From: Phialophora verrucosa
Lineage: Eukaryota; Ascomycota; Eurotiomycetes; Chaetothyriales; Herpotrichiellaceae
Direction: 5' to 3'
Assembly: GCA_002099365.1 (NCBI GenBank)
Contig: MSED01000004.1
Location: forward strand, 496,001-560,000
DNA: 64,000 bases
The notes under the pieces were generated by a model that saw only the letters and a program-made list of their open reading frames with translations, was not told where the DNA came from and searched no databases. The position numbers and the translations under genes are program-made. Shown here in pieces: positions 20,521 to 31,251 of this stretch (positions within the stretch are counted from its first letter, which is position 1; every line of letters starts with the position of its first letter).

Positions 20521-22748
20521 TCAGGTTGGCAGTGTATGCTCACATGAACAACTGAGTTTGCGAGGTTTCACCGTCGCTTGGAATCCGTGGAGTTGGACGA
20601 TGCGCACGAGGGGCTGCATAAAGTCATTAGCTCTGAGATACCAGCTTCTCAAGTGCAACTACTCACCCACATCATCGTGGCTTCATGATGACAGCAAGGC
20701 TCGGTTATTTCCCTGGTCACAGTGTCGCCGTGATTGCCGTTCCCAGGGATTTTGCGGTATCGCATCTCAAGCCTGCCGTCCTTGGATCGATCAACGCTGT
20801 CGACTTTGATTCGTTGCACTTTCATAGAACTCTGACTATATGACTCCTCGATCTCAACCACCGTCTTAGCCACAGCATAGGCAACACAGCTGTTCCAATG
20901 GGCTTCAACGACTTTAAGCTCCCGTAAAGCCTCAAGCGCATTGCGACGAATGTCGTAGACTCGACATAATGTGGCGATGAAGTACAGTGGCGAGATGAAT
21001 CCCAGATGTGCCTTCAAGACCACATCGCTGTCCCTGCTCTTGTCCATTGCAGTATGGCCACTGCGCAAAAATGTGCGTACTTGAGCGAACATGATCCGGA
21101 AATCCGCAGCCGCGCGATTGTAGGCGTTGTCATTTTCCGGCGGAAGGGTTTTCATCACGAGCAGAGCCATGCGGTGATGGGCGAGAAGTAGCAGCTGCCA
21201 GTCTTTCAGTAGGGGATCATCTAGGTCCAGGCTGGCTTCGGCTCTCCAGCGACCGAACGCCCGCGACCATTCGGCGACGTACTTGCGGACACCAGGGACC
21301 ATGGGTGCCAAATGGTGGGGTTTACCGAGCTCGAGCAGGAGGACCAGGTAGACTGCTTGCTGGAGATGTTTGCTTGCGTGAGTCAAATCGTCGAATTTCT
21401 CTGGCATGTCTGGCAGAGAGTATGTTGCACCCGTCGTCACTGGAGTCACGGTAGACGACTGGGTAGGTTCTTCGCGTAGTTCATATGCTTCCGACTTTGC
21501 CAGAAACCCGTGGATTATGGGTTCCATGAGCTCAGTTATCTCCGGTGATATTTGGATCTGTCTCTTCCGGGTCTCCTTGATGATTCGATGGCCAGACTTG
21601 AGGTGGGTGAGCCCGGCAGCGGACGCGCCCATCAAAAAATCGCAGTGCGCGAAGAGGAGGCAGGAGACGAGAACGATATCTAAAGGGAGCGAACCCTGAC
21701 TTTGATTGATCTCGGTGATGGCTTTGGTATAGTACAAGGTAAACGTGTGGTTCTGCCACGGCGTGCGTTTCGTGAGCTCGATCCATTCGTGCAGACTGCT
21801 CAAAGCAACCAGGCTGTGACGGACACACGCCTGATCTTGACTGGCTTGAATGACCAACCTGTTCCAGAAAGTCCAGGACGAGTTAGAAGAGTAACGGACG
21901 AGCGCCTTGTCGTCGATAAAGGAATCCATCATCTCGGCAAAGTATGAGGCGATGCGAGGTGCAGTGCATTCAAGGAAGTATTGTGTCGGTCGATTGAGAT
22001 TGGGCTCATCGTAGAAATGAATAGGATTGCCGCTGCTGAACCAAGGCACGATGTCCTCAGTCAACTGGTGTTGGTCGTGGGGGGGTTCGAACGGCCATGG
22101 TTTGGGCTGGGTGTAGCCGTCGCACACACGACCAGCTTTCGCGCATCGACGACATCGAGGATGAGTCTCATCGCCTAAAGCTCGAGCCACGAATTTGTCA
22201 GCCAATTGACACGGAGGTGCAGGCGAATCGGAGCATTGTGTGATAGGTGAATTGAGAGATTGCGGACACGGCGGGCGTGTTGAATACAAGCTCTAACAAG
22301 CAGCACTATTGTATGCATTGCCTCGACAGAAGACGTACATTTGACTCTGCGACGCCTGCTTTAGGGAGGTCAGCCAAATCTCAGGTCGACTTGGTTGCAG
22401 GAAATATGGATCGAGAGAGAGAGGGAGGGAGAGGATGGAGGATGCAGGAGGCAACATGTGGCGGGGGGTAGAAGGAGAAGGGCAAGTTGCGTATGGTTCG
22501 ACTTACCAGGTTATGCAACCCGTTCGTACTTTGTGGTGGCTTCGTTTCAACCTCGTAGGTGATCGTTGTCCTGTACGTTCTCGACTTTCTTCTCTCTCTT
22601 CTTGTACGGGCACCAGGGCTTTAGCATCGTTGACACCTCTGGGTGCTTCAGCTGCTCTGACCGCTTTACCATAACCCCCGGTCTGCTGCCCTGCGGTCAC
22701 CAGATGCGGTGGACGCCTGTCAGCGACCACAAAGCTTCGAGGCACCAT
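20521..22748 (-). CDS. Zn2Cys6 transcription factor with a 20-nt microexon in the zinc cluster
   Basis: Four exons agree in phase: 22748-22507, 22358-22339 (20 nt), 22174-20667 and 20613-20521, giving 620 aa. Only with the microexon does the cluster become complete: GCITC, then RRRRVKC, then DETHPRCRRC and AKAGRVC, that is C-x2-C-x6-C-x6-C-x2-C-x6-C. The last intron (53 bp, GTGAGT...GCTAATGAC...CAG) adds a conserved-looking C-terminus beginning PLVRIVQLHGF; without it the frame stops 9 codons later. The middle is the helical fungal-specific regulator domain with the common LVALSSLHEW and CLLFAHCDFLMG stretches. It is a nuclear DNA-binding regulator with unknown targets. The first exon (81 codons, low-complexity) is the least certain. 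A 2.9-kb gene-free upstream region follows, compatible with a large regulatory region. Confidence 0.82.
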
Positions 22749-25672
22749 TCTGTAGACTCGAGACGGTACATTTGGAGCACTTGGGAAAGGGAAGACGTGG
22801 ACTAGGTAAGATGTCCTCGCAATCCCCCAGCTCCAGCTAATACAAGACAGCGAGTCCCAATATACAGAACATACGAGGACTTTCACCAATAGCACCCTTA
22901 TACTATAGCACACGCTAACCCTGCATTCCTGAGGACATAAGCCGGCTAAAACCGTGTGCAAATACTGTAGTTGACAGGCATAGGGCGGGTATATGAGCCA
23001 CGCTTGCACAAACCGTTCTGGAAGCCGAAAGGATGGGCCTGTCAGTGGTGGAAGGAATGAAACACGAGCTTCTCATACGTCTTTCCACCCGGTCTGCCCA
23101 AATCGAAATGGAATCGAACGAATGCTCAGTGGCCGCTCAACTGATTGTGAGTCCTATCGTCAGTGTGTGTCTTTCTCAGCTGCCCCATCCCCACCGCGTC
23201 AATTAGTAAGAACAGTGTGTGTTCTGCTCCGCCTCCAGGCCGGCTATTCTAGTGCGACATTGGACGATTTTGCGCAGGGTCGGGCGGTGTGAGGGAGGTC
23301 TGAACACGCGCACACATAATTTAGTGGATTCCTTCGCATGGCTCGGCCAAGCAAGGTACGGGGTGTGCAAAGGGACACCCATCGAAAATGGATGGCAGGG
23401 GGGCTTTCTGTGCTTTGCACTATTGTCACGGAGCCGCCAACCCACCGAGTCAGTGAATTCCGCCCCCCTGTTTGCACCACCAAGGAGACGACGCCAATGG
23501 ATTTGCGCCGAGCAGCTGCCCGGGGCCGCTGTGCTGCAGCTATTCCAGTGTCATCATTGTCCTCTGCCTCTTCCTCTTCTGATCCTGGTCTACCTTGCCT
23601 GGGAAGTTGACTGCCGTCGCTGTCCAGTTCCCTGAGCGCCAACGATGTCGGGGGATCGGGGCACGTCGGGCCCATCAATAGGTGGCTCAGCCCTACCTAG
23701 TGTTAACACGAGTACAGTAGCTCTCGATCTAGTGAAGGGAATGAATGATACGGGGAATTCCACGGACTCCCACCTGTAGCCGCCTAACTTGGTGCCCCTG
23801 CACTCTCGCTGCTTGAGCCTGACTAATCCGTCCCAAATTGGTTCTTGCTTTGCAACTTTTCATTTCGTTCACATTAAAACTACCGACTCGAGTCCTTCAC
23901 GCCACCACCGCAGGTGATGTGGGATGCGTCTGCCTGTGCAGGTCCAGATCTCCGCGATGCCATGCAGTAGGTATTCCGAGGACACCCAATCGCAAGCCAA
24001 TTCTCCTCTGCCCCTGCACGCCTTCTGCTTTCTTTCACATCACCACGCCGCGCGATGCTACAAAAGAACGTTGCAGTGGGCTTGCAAGGGATGCATGAGC
24101 TCTGAAAGCGTCCGTTCAGACTCCGTCTTGGCCAAACTATCGTCGAAAACGGGCGTCTCACGAGGCACTAGTGGACTGGATCACCCACGCCTCTGGCAAC
24201 CGTTAACCACATTGGACCTCACACCCAGATAAGATGGAGCCAGTTCAGAAGCCGACGCAAAGCTCTATGACGTTGACGATGTGAACTGGACCTCTTGGAA
24301 CTGGACCGAGTTGAAATCAAAAAGATGCCTAGAGAGGGAGAGAGACTCCGCACTTCTCCCACAGGCACATTTCGTCATCCCTTTTTCCCTGTTACCGTAC
24401 CAACTCACAAGTTGGCGACTGGCCAGCGGCTCCGACGAACATGGCGGCGCCATGCTGGTGGCCTCGTGGCAGTAAAGTCAACGGCCCCATATCGAGCATT
24501 GTGTCCCCAAGCAACAGCCCTTCTACCCAGTTCGGAAATGCAGACGCAGGCCACGCTACAATCAGTAGACCTGCTGTGGTGCAGTCGTCGGACCCGACGA
24601 TACGGAGTACAGAACATCGGATCTTTTTGATGAGGCGTAAATCAGTGGATCGGAATCTCGTATGCTGTCGCTGTTGATAAGACTAGCACTGACGAAAGTA
24701 TGACCGGGACAAGCTCTTGCAAACCGCGCCTCCCAAACCTTCAGCCTTGCATAGGACCACAGAAGTACTCTACTCGTATACGGAGTATCTTCAAACGGGA
24801 CCGAGAGCCAGCCTGATAAGGCCGGTGCTCTGCTCGCCTCTCGTCAAGGAAGCAATCGCCGACCATACGTATATGAACCACCGAAATAGGCGGCCGCAGC
24901 GCGTCGACGTGCCATTTGGGTTCAGAACACCACGCGAGTGGTTAAGTGCTAGGGCTGAGTCTGACTGCATGAAATACGCGCGGCCATGGATTCTTAGAGG
25001 GCGTGGAGGGCCATGCCCTTGCAGATGGCGCTTTGGCAGTCGGCGACTCTCCAGACCAATAATGTGGGGAGGCGTAGGGCTGACTGGATTATACTGTTAG
25101 TAGTTATACTAGAGCTGCATCACCACTTTCTCCATCTTGGGTAACGGGTTGACCGGGCCTCAGATCACACTCCTGCTGTTTGCTGAAGCGGCAATACAAG
25201 AGTACGGAGTAGATTCTCAAAGTGCAGCCCACGTGGCTTCCTCCGCCTGTGAGCATAAGCAGTACTAAGCCGTCGGCCTCTCGAGCAAGCTGCTTTACCG
25301 TATCGAATATCGATCCAAGCTGGGTTGCCGACACCCGTTGCTGTCATGAGGTGATGTCGGCACCCCACCTAGCTAGCGTCAGTCGACAAGGGTAGGGACC
25401 TCTTTCTTTCAGCTCTAACTAGAGCTCTGCTGCAGGTGGACGGCTTCGCCGACCTATCGTGAGCAAATCTTGAACTAGCCGCGGTAAGATTGTCAAAAGA
25501 CAAGTGGACAAGCGCATGATGGGAGCAATCTGCGTTGATGGAAATAGTGATGCTTCTAGAGGTAACCGTTGACCTGACCGGCTATCATGCAGTGATGGAC
25601 TCCATGCTTTCCCAATCCCTGATACCGCTGAATGCTCTGTTGTACACGCCTAACGCCCCATGCTCCAAGCAG
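22749..25672. other. 2.9-kb gene-free stretch upstream of the Zn2Cys6 regulator
   Basis: No frame shows family features or can be joined into a sensible exon chain. The stretch is the 5' flank of the regulator (minus strand) and the 3' flank of DPM1 (minus strand). A TACGGAGTA-type motif appears at about 24780-24790, around 24600 and at about 25203, which is a dispersed short motif of unknown meaning. I see no transposon ends. Confidence 0.4.
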
Positions 25673-26457
25673 TCAAACCGTCCACCACAACCAGAGGAGA
25701 CCCTTCAGGTACTCTACGATCTCTTCACCACCAAGCTTGCTCTCTCCGTACAGCCGATCCACAAAGGTGATCGGGCACTCCTCCACCTTCAACCCCATGG
25801 CTTTCGCACGAACCATCATTTCCATCTGGAACGTATAACCTTTGCTCTCGGTCTTCTCAATGACTTTCACCAGCGCTTCCTTCTTGTACAGTCTAAAGGA
25901 GCCCGTCAGGTCACTGACACCAGGGTTGAGTAGGAAATCGGCCAGAATGTTCGCGCCTTGACTCGTCAATTTTCTCTTCAGGTCCCAGCCGTAGACGCCG
26001 CCCACGAGCCCATTTTTCGATCTGTATCTTGTGCCTGTGACAATGTCTGCGCCCGTGTCCTTCTGGATCTTGATGAACTCTGGGATAAATTTGGGGTGAT
26101 GGGAGAAGTCGGCGTCCATAATGATGACAAAGTTGCCCGTGACAAACTGTAAGCCATGTACGTAGGCTGTTCCAAGACCCAGCTTGCCAGCTCGGGGCTT
26201 GAGGACGATGTGTTCCTTGCCGAAAGACTTTTGGAGCTCTTTGGCGCGTTCGAGGGTGCCGTCGGGGGAGGCGTCGTCGACAACTATGACTTCCCAGCTG
26301 AGACGTCTGAGAATGGTGAGCACTGTTCGCACTGTCCAATTGACGCGACTCACTCTTTGCTGAATGTGTCCGACAACATCTGCACCAGGACGGGGAGGTT
26401 CTCTCGCTCATTGTAGGTCGGCAAGATCACCGAGTATTTGTTGCCTTGGACACTCAT
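25673..26457 (-). CDS. DPM1: Dolichol-phosphate mannosyltransferase catalytic subunit
   Basis: Makes dolichol-P-mannose from GDP-mannose on the cytosolic face of the ER, the donor for GPI anchors, N-glycans and O-mannosylation. Two exons (26457-26354 and 26306-25673, phase 2) encode 245 aa. GT2 features: SVILPTYNERENLP at the N-terminus, VVDDASPDGT (first Asp pair), IIMDADFSHHP (the metal-binding DAD), the DLTGSFRLY acceptor loop and YTFQMEMMVRA. The protein ends at GLLWLWWTV with no C-terminal membrane helix, so it is the soluble (human/fission-yeast-type) form that needs Dpm2/Dpm3 partners rather than the single-chain budding-yeast type. It is divergent from the TRAPPC12-like gene (370 bp between starts). 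Confidence 0.92.
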
Positions 26458-26827
26458 TTTGGTAAGGAGGACAGCCGCTCGGCTCGCAATCTGCCTGTTA
26501 GAGAGCGTCTCAAGGAACAGGAAATTGTTGGCAGGTGGTCGCGCAGGCTGAGGGTCTGCTCGTGGGTAGTAGTGCGAGACTCCCACTGTGAACAACTGGT
26601 CAGTTTTCGCAGGTTCAGGGGTGCGTGGTGATGGAAATGCCGAAGTCCAGCCGGCGGCATCTTGTCGAGCTTCTTACGCAGAGGAGCCATGTTTGCCATT
26701 ATCACCAGGATCAGGGACTTCCACGACACTTGCGGCGCATAAAATAACCCAAACTATATGGTGAGGAAGAAGATAGAAATGATTGTTGGAAACCCCGGAA
26801 GACTCTGAAGTTCCAAAGGCTGCAGAG
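26458..26827. promoter_or_regulatory. Bidirectional promoter, DPM1 / TRAPPC12-like
   Basis: A 370-bp gap between two divergent core genes. No reading frame of interest. It must hold both promoters; I did not find a clear TATA box. Confidence 0.45.
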
Positions 26828-28219
26828 ATGGCTTCTGCTTCACATAGTCGCAAACCGTCAAGCCGTGCCGCTCTCCCACGACGCACGACCAAAGGACCGT
26901 TGGACGCGCCAGCTGATCCGCTCGCTGTGACTGCGGCTTCTCAGCAGCCTTTGTCGCCGCAGAACGAGGTCAACGAAGCACTCTCACTCTCACGGTCTTC
27001 TACCACACCAAAGTCGACACCGGCACGGCAGGAACAACCTGCACCGGCAGCCCAACAACCCGCCAGCCAAGCCGAGGAACGAGACCTCTCCTTTCTTCTT
27101 GACTCGTCAATCTATCATGCTCTTTCCCAGGTCGAAGTGCCCAGTCCGTTCCGGAAACCGTTCCTTCCACCTCCCAGCTTGGAAGCACCACTTAGTGCAT
27201 CCCTGCAACAACTCGACACCTTGCTCTCACAATGCGACTTCCTACGTGCCGCGCAGCTCGCTGGCTCAATCTTGGTCTCGGGTATTATCAAACCTACTGA
27301 TGCGAAAACAATTTTTCGTGTCATGGAGATTAGATACTCTTGCTTGGAGCTGTCTGGTAATCTATTGATGGCTGCTCAGGAGGCAAAGGCGCTTGAGGAT
27401 CTGAGCTCGGGCTTCTACTACGATGATCCACATCCAGATAAAGAATCTGAGGATGAGGGGCTCGAGGGTCGGACACGTAAGGTACCTGAGCACATCATGC
27501 CGTTTGGTTTACGATTGCAGGCACTGCGACTGCAGAGCATCGGTTTCTCCGACCCGCGGAGAGGTGTCTCTTCGCTCTACGACGTGGGAATGGAGTGTAG
27601 AGAGCACTTGTCCTCTCCGATCACGACCCTGGAACAGAGGAAGCTGTGGACGGCAAGGCTCCGTGAAGTCTCCATCAGGGTGGTGAATGCACTGATTGAG
27701 ATGGGAGATCTGGACGCTGCTGCCAGGACGCTAGAGAGTCTCAAGCCTGCCGAAGACGAAGATGTTGCACTCTGGGTTTCGAGGATGATCTTGCTGAGGA
27801 TCAAAATGGGCGATATCTACCGCGCCGAAAGGCTGATCCAGTCTACTACTCTCAAGTCACCCGAAAAGATGGTCGTTCAATCACTTCTGGCGGTCGCCCA
27901 AGGTCGATTAGCCGAAGCCGCGAGGGTCCTCTCCGAAAACGAAACGGGCGTTGATCCAGCAGTTGCAGCCGTGGTAAAGCAGAATCTTGCCGTTGCAAAT
28001 CTGTACCGTGGGCAGATCCTAAATGCCAGGCAGCACTTGGAAGAGCTTGTCGACGCTGGCCATTCCTTCCAGACTCTGACCATTAACCTTGCCACCATAT
28101 ATGACCTGACATCGGACAGGTCCAGGGATCTGAAGACATCAATGGTGTCTCGAATCGCCAGCCATCAGCAAGAAAAGGCTCAAATCCGTTCCTACTTGAA
28201 TGCAGACTTCAAGCTATGA
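26828..28219 (+). CDS. TRAPPC12-like TPR protein
   Basis: Single exon. The frame extends 15 codons upstream but the first ATG is at 26828, giving 463 aa. The N-terminal 80 residues are disordered and Ser/Pro/Gln-rich. The rest is a helical-repeat protein: LDTLLSQCDFLRAAQLAGSI, an acidic loop (DPHPDKESEDEGLEG, about 215), then repeats resembling TPRs (ALIEMGDLDAAARTLE, RIKMGDIYRAERLIQ, AVAQGRLAEAARVLSE, NLYRGQILNARQHLEELV) spaced about 35 residues apart. This combination matches the fungal homologue of TRAPPC12, a subunit of TRAPP complexes that activate Rab GTPases in ER-Golgi and autophagy traffic. The assignment rests on remembered family layout. Its stop lies only 17 bp from the stop of the convergent PAQR gene, so the 3' UTRs probably overlap. 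Confidence 0.72.
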   Translation: MASASHSRKPSSRAALPRRTTKGPLDAPADPLAVTAASQQPLSPQNEVNEALSLSRSSTTPKSTPARQEQPAPAAQQPASQAEERDLSFLLDSSIYHALSQVEVPSPFRKPFLPPPSLEAPLSASLQQLDTLLSQCDFLRAAQLAGSILVSGIIKPTDAKTIFRVMEIRYSCLELSGNLLMAAQEAKALEDLSSGFYYDDPHPDKESEDEGLEGRTRKVPEHIMPFGLRLQALRLQSIGFSDPRRGVSSLYDVGMECREHLSSPITTLEQRKLWTARLREVSIRVVNALIEMGDLDAAARTLESLKPAEDEDVALWVSRMILLRIKMGDIYRAERLIQSTTLKSPEKMVVQSLLAVAQGRLAEAARVLSENETGVDPAVAAVVKQNLAVANLYRGQILNARQHLEELVDAGHSFQTLTINLATIYDLTSDRSRDLKTSMVSRIASHQQEKAQIRSYLNADFKL

Positions 28220-28236
28220 ACTAAAAAAGCAGATCC

Positions 28237-29259
28237 TTATATACATACTGAACCCATCATCCCATGACGGTAATCGAAGGCCTTGAGAAGTCCCTTGAGG
28301 TGTGAAAGTGCAGCCAGGACGATCAGAACGTGGAAGATCTGGTGGGAGCTCCCCAGCGTATCAAATCTGCCGGGATACCATGCTTCCGGGATTCTGGCCT
28401 GTGAAATCCTGGTAAGTATCACTTTTGTCTCAATCAAGGTGAATACTCACGGCATACAGACCAGCCCCAAGGATATAAAGAGCCCCTTGCAATACCAACC
28501 ACGACAGGCCCATCTGCTTTTCCATGTCTTCTAAGCCGAAAACTCCCAATCCATCGAAGACGGGGAAGACTGCAGAGATGCCCATGCCAACGAACATGAG
28601 CGCTCTGTATGGCCTCCACGCCGGAGTTCTGAAGCGTGGAAGGACCGACATTGTGGTACAAGCAACACCCAACGAGCATATCTGCCACAAATCTCAGTCT
28701 TACACATCCATGCAATTGGCTGTATTCTCACCATGATCCAGTATGTCCACTGCTTGGCTGGATGGCACCAGAAGCCATAGTATACACTTGGAACAAAAGA
28801 CCCCGCAATCAGCAAAGAGATGCCGGCATAGTCGAGCTGATTCCAGAACCGAGCAACCGAGGGAGAGTGGTTTGACAAAGTGTGAAAAGAGGCACTGATC
28901 CCCAAGCAAAAAGCGGCACCGGCGAAGAAGCAACTCATGGCTATGACATCGGCCATTGAGGCGTGGTCGTATCGCGGCTTTAGAACTTTGTAGAGAACAA
29001 ATGCGAAGGGCAGACTCAAGGTGGCCGGGACCAAATGGCTCCAGATGTTGACACTCTCATTGTGCCAATAAAGAATGCTTTGCAAGGACCTAGAATAGCT
29101 GTAGGACGCTTGACGATAGCTGGAGTGAATGTAGTGGTTGTCCCGGCGCCAGTGCGGAAGATCGTTCCAATGGACAAGACTGTGCCAAAGATCTTCTGCC
29201 TTGTCAGATAGCTTTTGTCCAGAAGAATCTGCTGAGGAAGGGGGATCTGACTCGACCAT
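28237..29259 (-). CDS. PAQR / hemolysin-III family membrane protein (Izh/adiponectin-receptor type)
   Basis: Seven-helix membrane protein family; fungal members (Izh proteins) are linked to zinc and lipid homeostasis, with suspected ceramidase-like chemistry. Three exons agree in phase 0: 29259-28732, 28681-28451 and 28398-28237, giving 306 aa. Family signatures: HNESVNIWSHLVPA before helix 1, SASFHTLSNH (zinc His, helix 2 end), FWNQLDYAGI (the conserved Asp) and GSSHQIFHVLIVLAA (the two zinc His, helix 7). The N-terminus is hydrophilic and cytosolic. The gene converges on the TRAPPC12-like gene. Confidence 0.88.
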
Positions 29260-29984
29260 CTTGAATGCGTTCCTGTCGAACTTGCGTCAAGCATCAACCA
29301 GGTTGCCATACAGTTCAGGAAAACTATTCTGCAGTTCAACGCAGGTGTTGGGAAATTCCCCGCCGGATTCAGCGGACCAAAGCCGCCGCTTTTAGAGGGT
29401 TTCTTCCCTCCGGATGCCAAGATTGCTCCTCCGTTGGGCCCCAGCCGATTTAATCAAGAAATTCCAGCGCCACGCAGAAGCTGGACCCTCACAAGATCAG
29501 CTAGCCTGGGCACAACAGTATCTGCAGCCTGAGCATCGGCGGGACAATACTTGCCTGCAGGGTGAGTACAAGATCAGCCAGCCTAGGGACAGTAGAATCT
29601 GCAGCCTGAACATCGGCGGGACAATACTTCCCTGCAGGCGTGAATTATCAGTACTTATAATCGATTGTCTCTTCAGAAAGAGTCTTGGGATATTCGTATT
29701 CTTGCATGTTCCCTTGTACCTTTGCCTACAGACTACGGCCGGCGTCAAAGCCTGGGTCGCCCATGCCAACCAGGACGTCTTTGCATCATCTCATACCAGA
29801 GGAAACTTTCCCGCACCCCTGAAAAACACATTCTTGGGGTCAGACTGCTTTTTCAGCGCCAGAATCTTTCAAAGTTGACCCCAAAAAGGTCTTTAGCTGA
29901 CGCTGAGGCAATGCCTGAGTTATATGATTAGTACAAGGCGCACAAAGACAAAGTTCGACTGAAACTCACCGTCATAATACCCAT
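29260..29984. other. Intergenic, start of accessory region, with a 77-bp-period duplication
   Basis: This 725-bp stretch is upstream of the PAQR gene. No protein-coding frame is recognised. Its main feature is the imperfect tandem duplication listed separately at 29491-29638. Confidence 0.4.
29491..29638. repeat. Imperfect tandem duplication, 71-bp units at 77-bp spacing
   Basis: Copy 1 is 29491-29561 and copy 2 is 29568-29638. Both start ACAAGATCAGC and end CCTGCAGG, and share the core CATCGGCGGGACAATACTT. They differ at a handful of positions, so the duplication is older than the one at 3347. No coding frame spans it convincingly. Confidence 0.85.
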
Positions 29985-30560
29985 ATTGTCCAACACCATC
30001 CCCTGACCTCTCGACGATTCGCGAACTCACCACCTTTTTGAGGCTTGAAGTCGAAACACAAGTAAACCGCCCCAGACCGCGTACTCCTGCTTATAACCGC
30101 GGACAGTGAAGCTGGTAGCAACTCCGAAACTTTGGCCGGCGCCTCGCATAGCCTAGAATAGGTCGGAGTTCTCTGTTGCCGAAGCTTACAGGATGCGTCC
30201 ATCGGCCAACACGACTTCGACTTCAAGTAGGTTGTCGATGGTCAAACCATACTTGCTAGTCAGCCATCCGTAGCCGCCACCAAGCGTCAGTCCACCAACT
30301 CCGGTGTGGTTCACCGTGCCACCAACTGTGGCGAGACCGTATTTGGCGGCTGCATGATCAAGGTCCTCCTATATGGTGCCACCTTCTGCTTTAATCGTCT
30401 ATCTCTCAGTGTCGACGGCGACCTGGCTTTACTCATGGCTCGCTGTTCTGCCGCTTCCGACCACGACGAAGAGACTCGCCATAACCAGTGGAATCAGGAG
30501 TTAGCAATTTCGAGGCCTTCAATGACGCTCTCAAGTCTTCGATGGGTGGTGCTAGACCCT
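29985..30560 (-). pseudogene. Relic of a berberine-bridge-type FAD-linked oxidoreductase
   Basis: Reading the minus strand gives the recognisable skeleton of a PCMH/BBE FAD oxidoreductase: an N-terminal IEDLRASLKASKLLTPDS stretch (from about 30543), KAEGG, EDLDHAAAKYGLATVGGTV, then NHTGVGGLTLGGGYGW, IDNLLEVEVVLADGRIL, ENSDLF and RGAGQSFGVATSFTV. Three stops interrupt this one frame: TAG at 30371-30369 and TAG at 30155-30153 (both where a Trp codon is expected) and TAA at 30188-30186. The segment that should carry the GGGHS FAD-attachment region is missing between the N-terminal piece and KAEGG, which are also in different frames. A further frameshift follows the FRLQASK stretch, and the C-terminal half is absent. 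It is non-functional beyond doubt if the sequence is right. Confidence 0.85.
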
Positions 30561-31251
30561 CAATAGAACCCACATCTGGCAATGTGTGTATGCTCGGTCT
30601 TCGCTGAATACGAGAGGTTGATCTGACCTTGTAACCCTTATCGCACTTCTCAAAATTTGGCAATCCAATCGGTGTCCTTATATGAAAGCAATGCTTACCT
30701 CCTATCCGACAGGATAATAGTCATCGCGATGAGTATGGGGAATCAACCTTGATGCGTGCCAATCATTCAGATGGCGTCCATCGACACGAGGAGTCCAGAA
30801 TGAGCTTCCTCCAATATCCTCCCACACCACATTGTCCCTAGGTTGTATCGGACACCGGGGTTTATGTGGTGGCTTGCACAATCCCCACAACTTCGTTCCT
30901 TGCAGTGCTCGCCCTGGCCTCGGCAATGTACCCCGCAGGAGAAGCGTGGGGGCCTCCCTTCCGGGGTACTTCGAAATCTTCCTTGGAGTACGAGTAGACG
31001 GCGCAATAAGTGGCATTGCAAAGCTTCCGTTGAAGCGCCCGGACTGGTTGTGGCCAAGGCTTCAAGCTTTAGGATAGTCTTTGAGTCACAGCGATGCTCG
31101 ACCACCTGAAACTCCGAACTTCGGCTCTCCATCAGACATGAAAGAACAGGATTCCCTCTGATAATGGACTCCTGGACCCTTGGACCCAGAACATCAGATA
31201 TTGAGGAATGCACGACGACTAAGTTGAACGCAGACAGCACTCACTGTAGAT
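30561..31251. other. Intergenic between FAD-oxidoreductase relic and MFS permease
   Basis: This 691-bp stretch is upstream of the plus-strand permease. Minus-strand frames show short protein-like bits (for example IAEARASTARNEVVG near 30900) in different frames. These may be more decayed coding sequence, but I cannot assign them to a family. Confidence 0.3.

Noticed and set aside
20649..20666. Stop shortly after MMW as the C-terminus of the 20521-22748 regulator
   Set aside because: The sequence GTGAGT right after TGG and a 53-bp intron with CTAATGAC branch site add a conserved-looking final exon.
24281..25100. Short plus-strand frames as small genes
   Set aside because: Arginine/serine-rich, mutually overlapping in several frames, no conserved motif and no splice pattern; typical of GC-balanced non-coding DNA.
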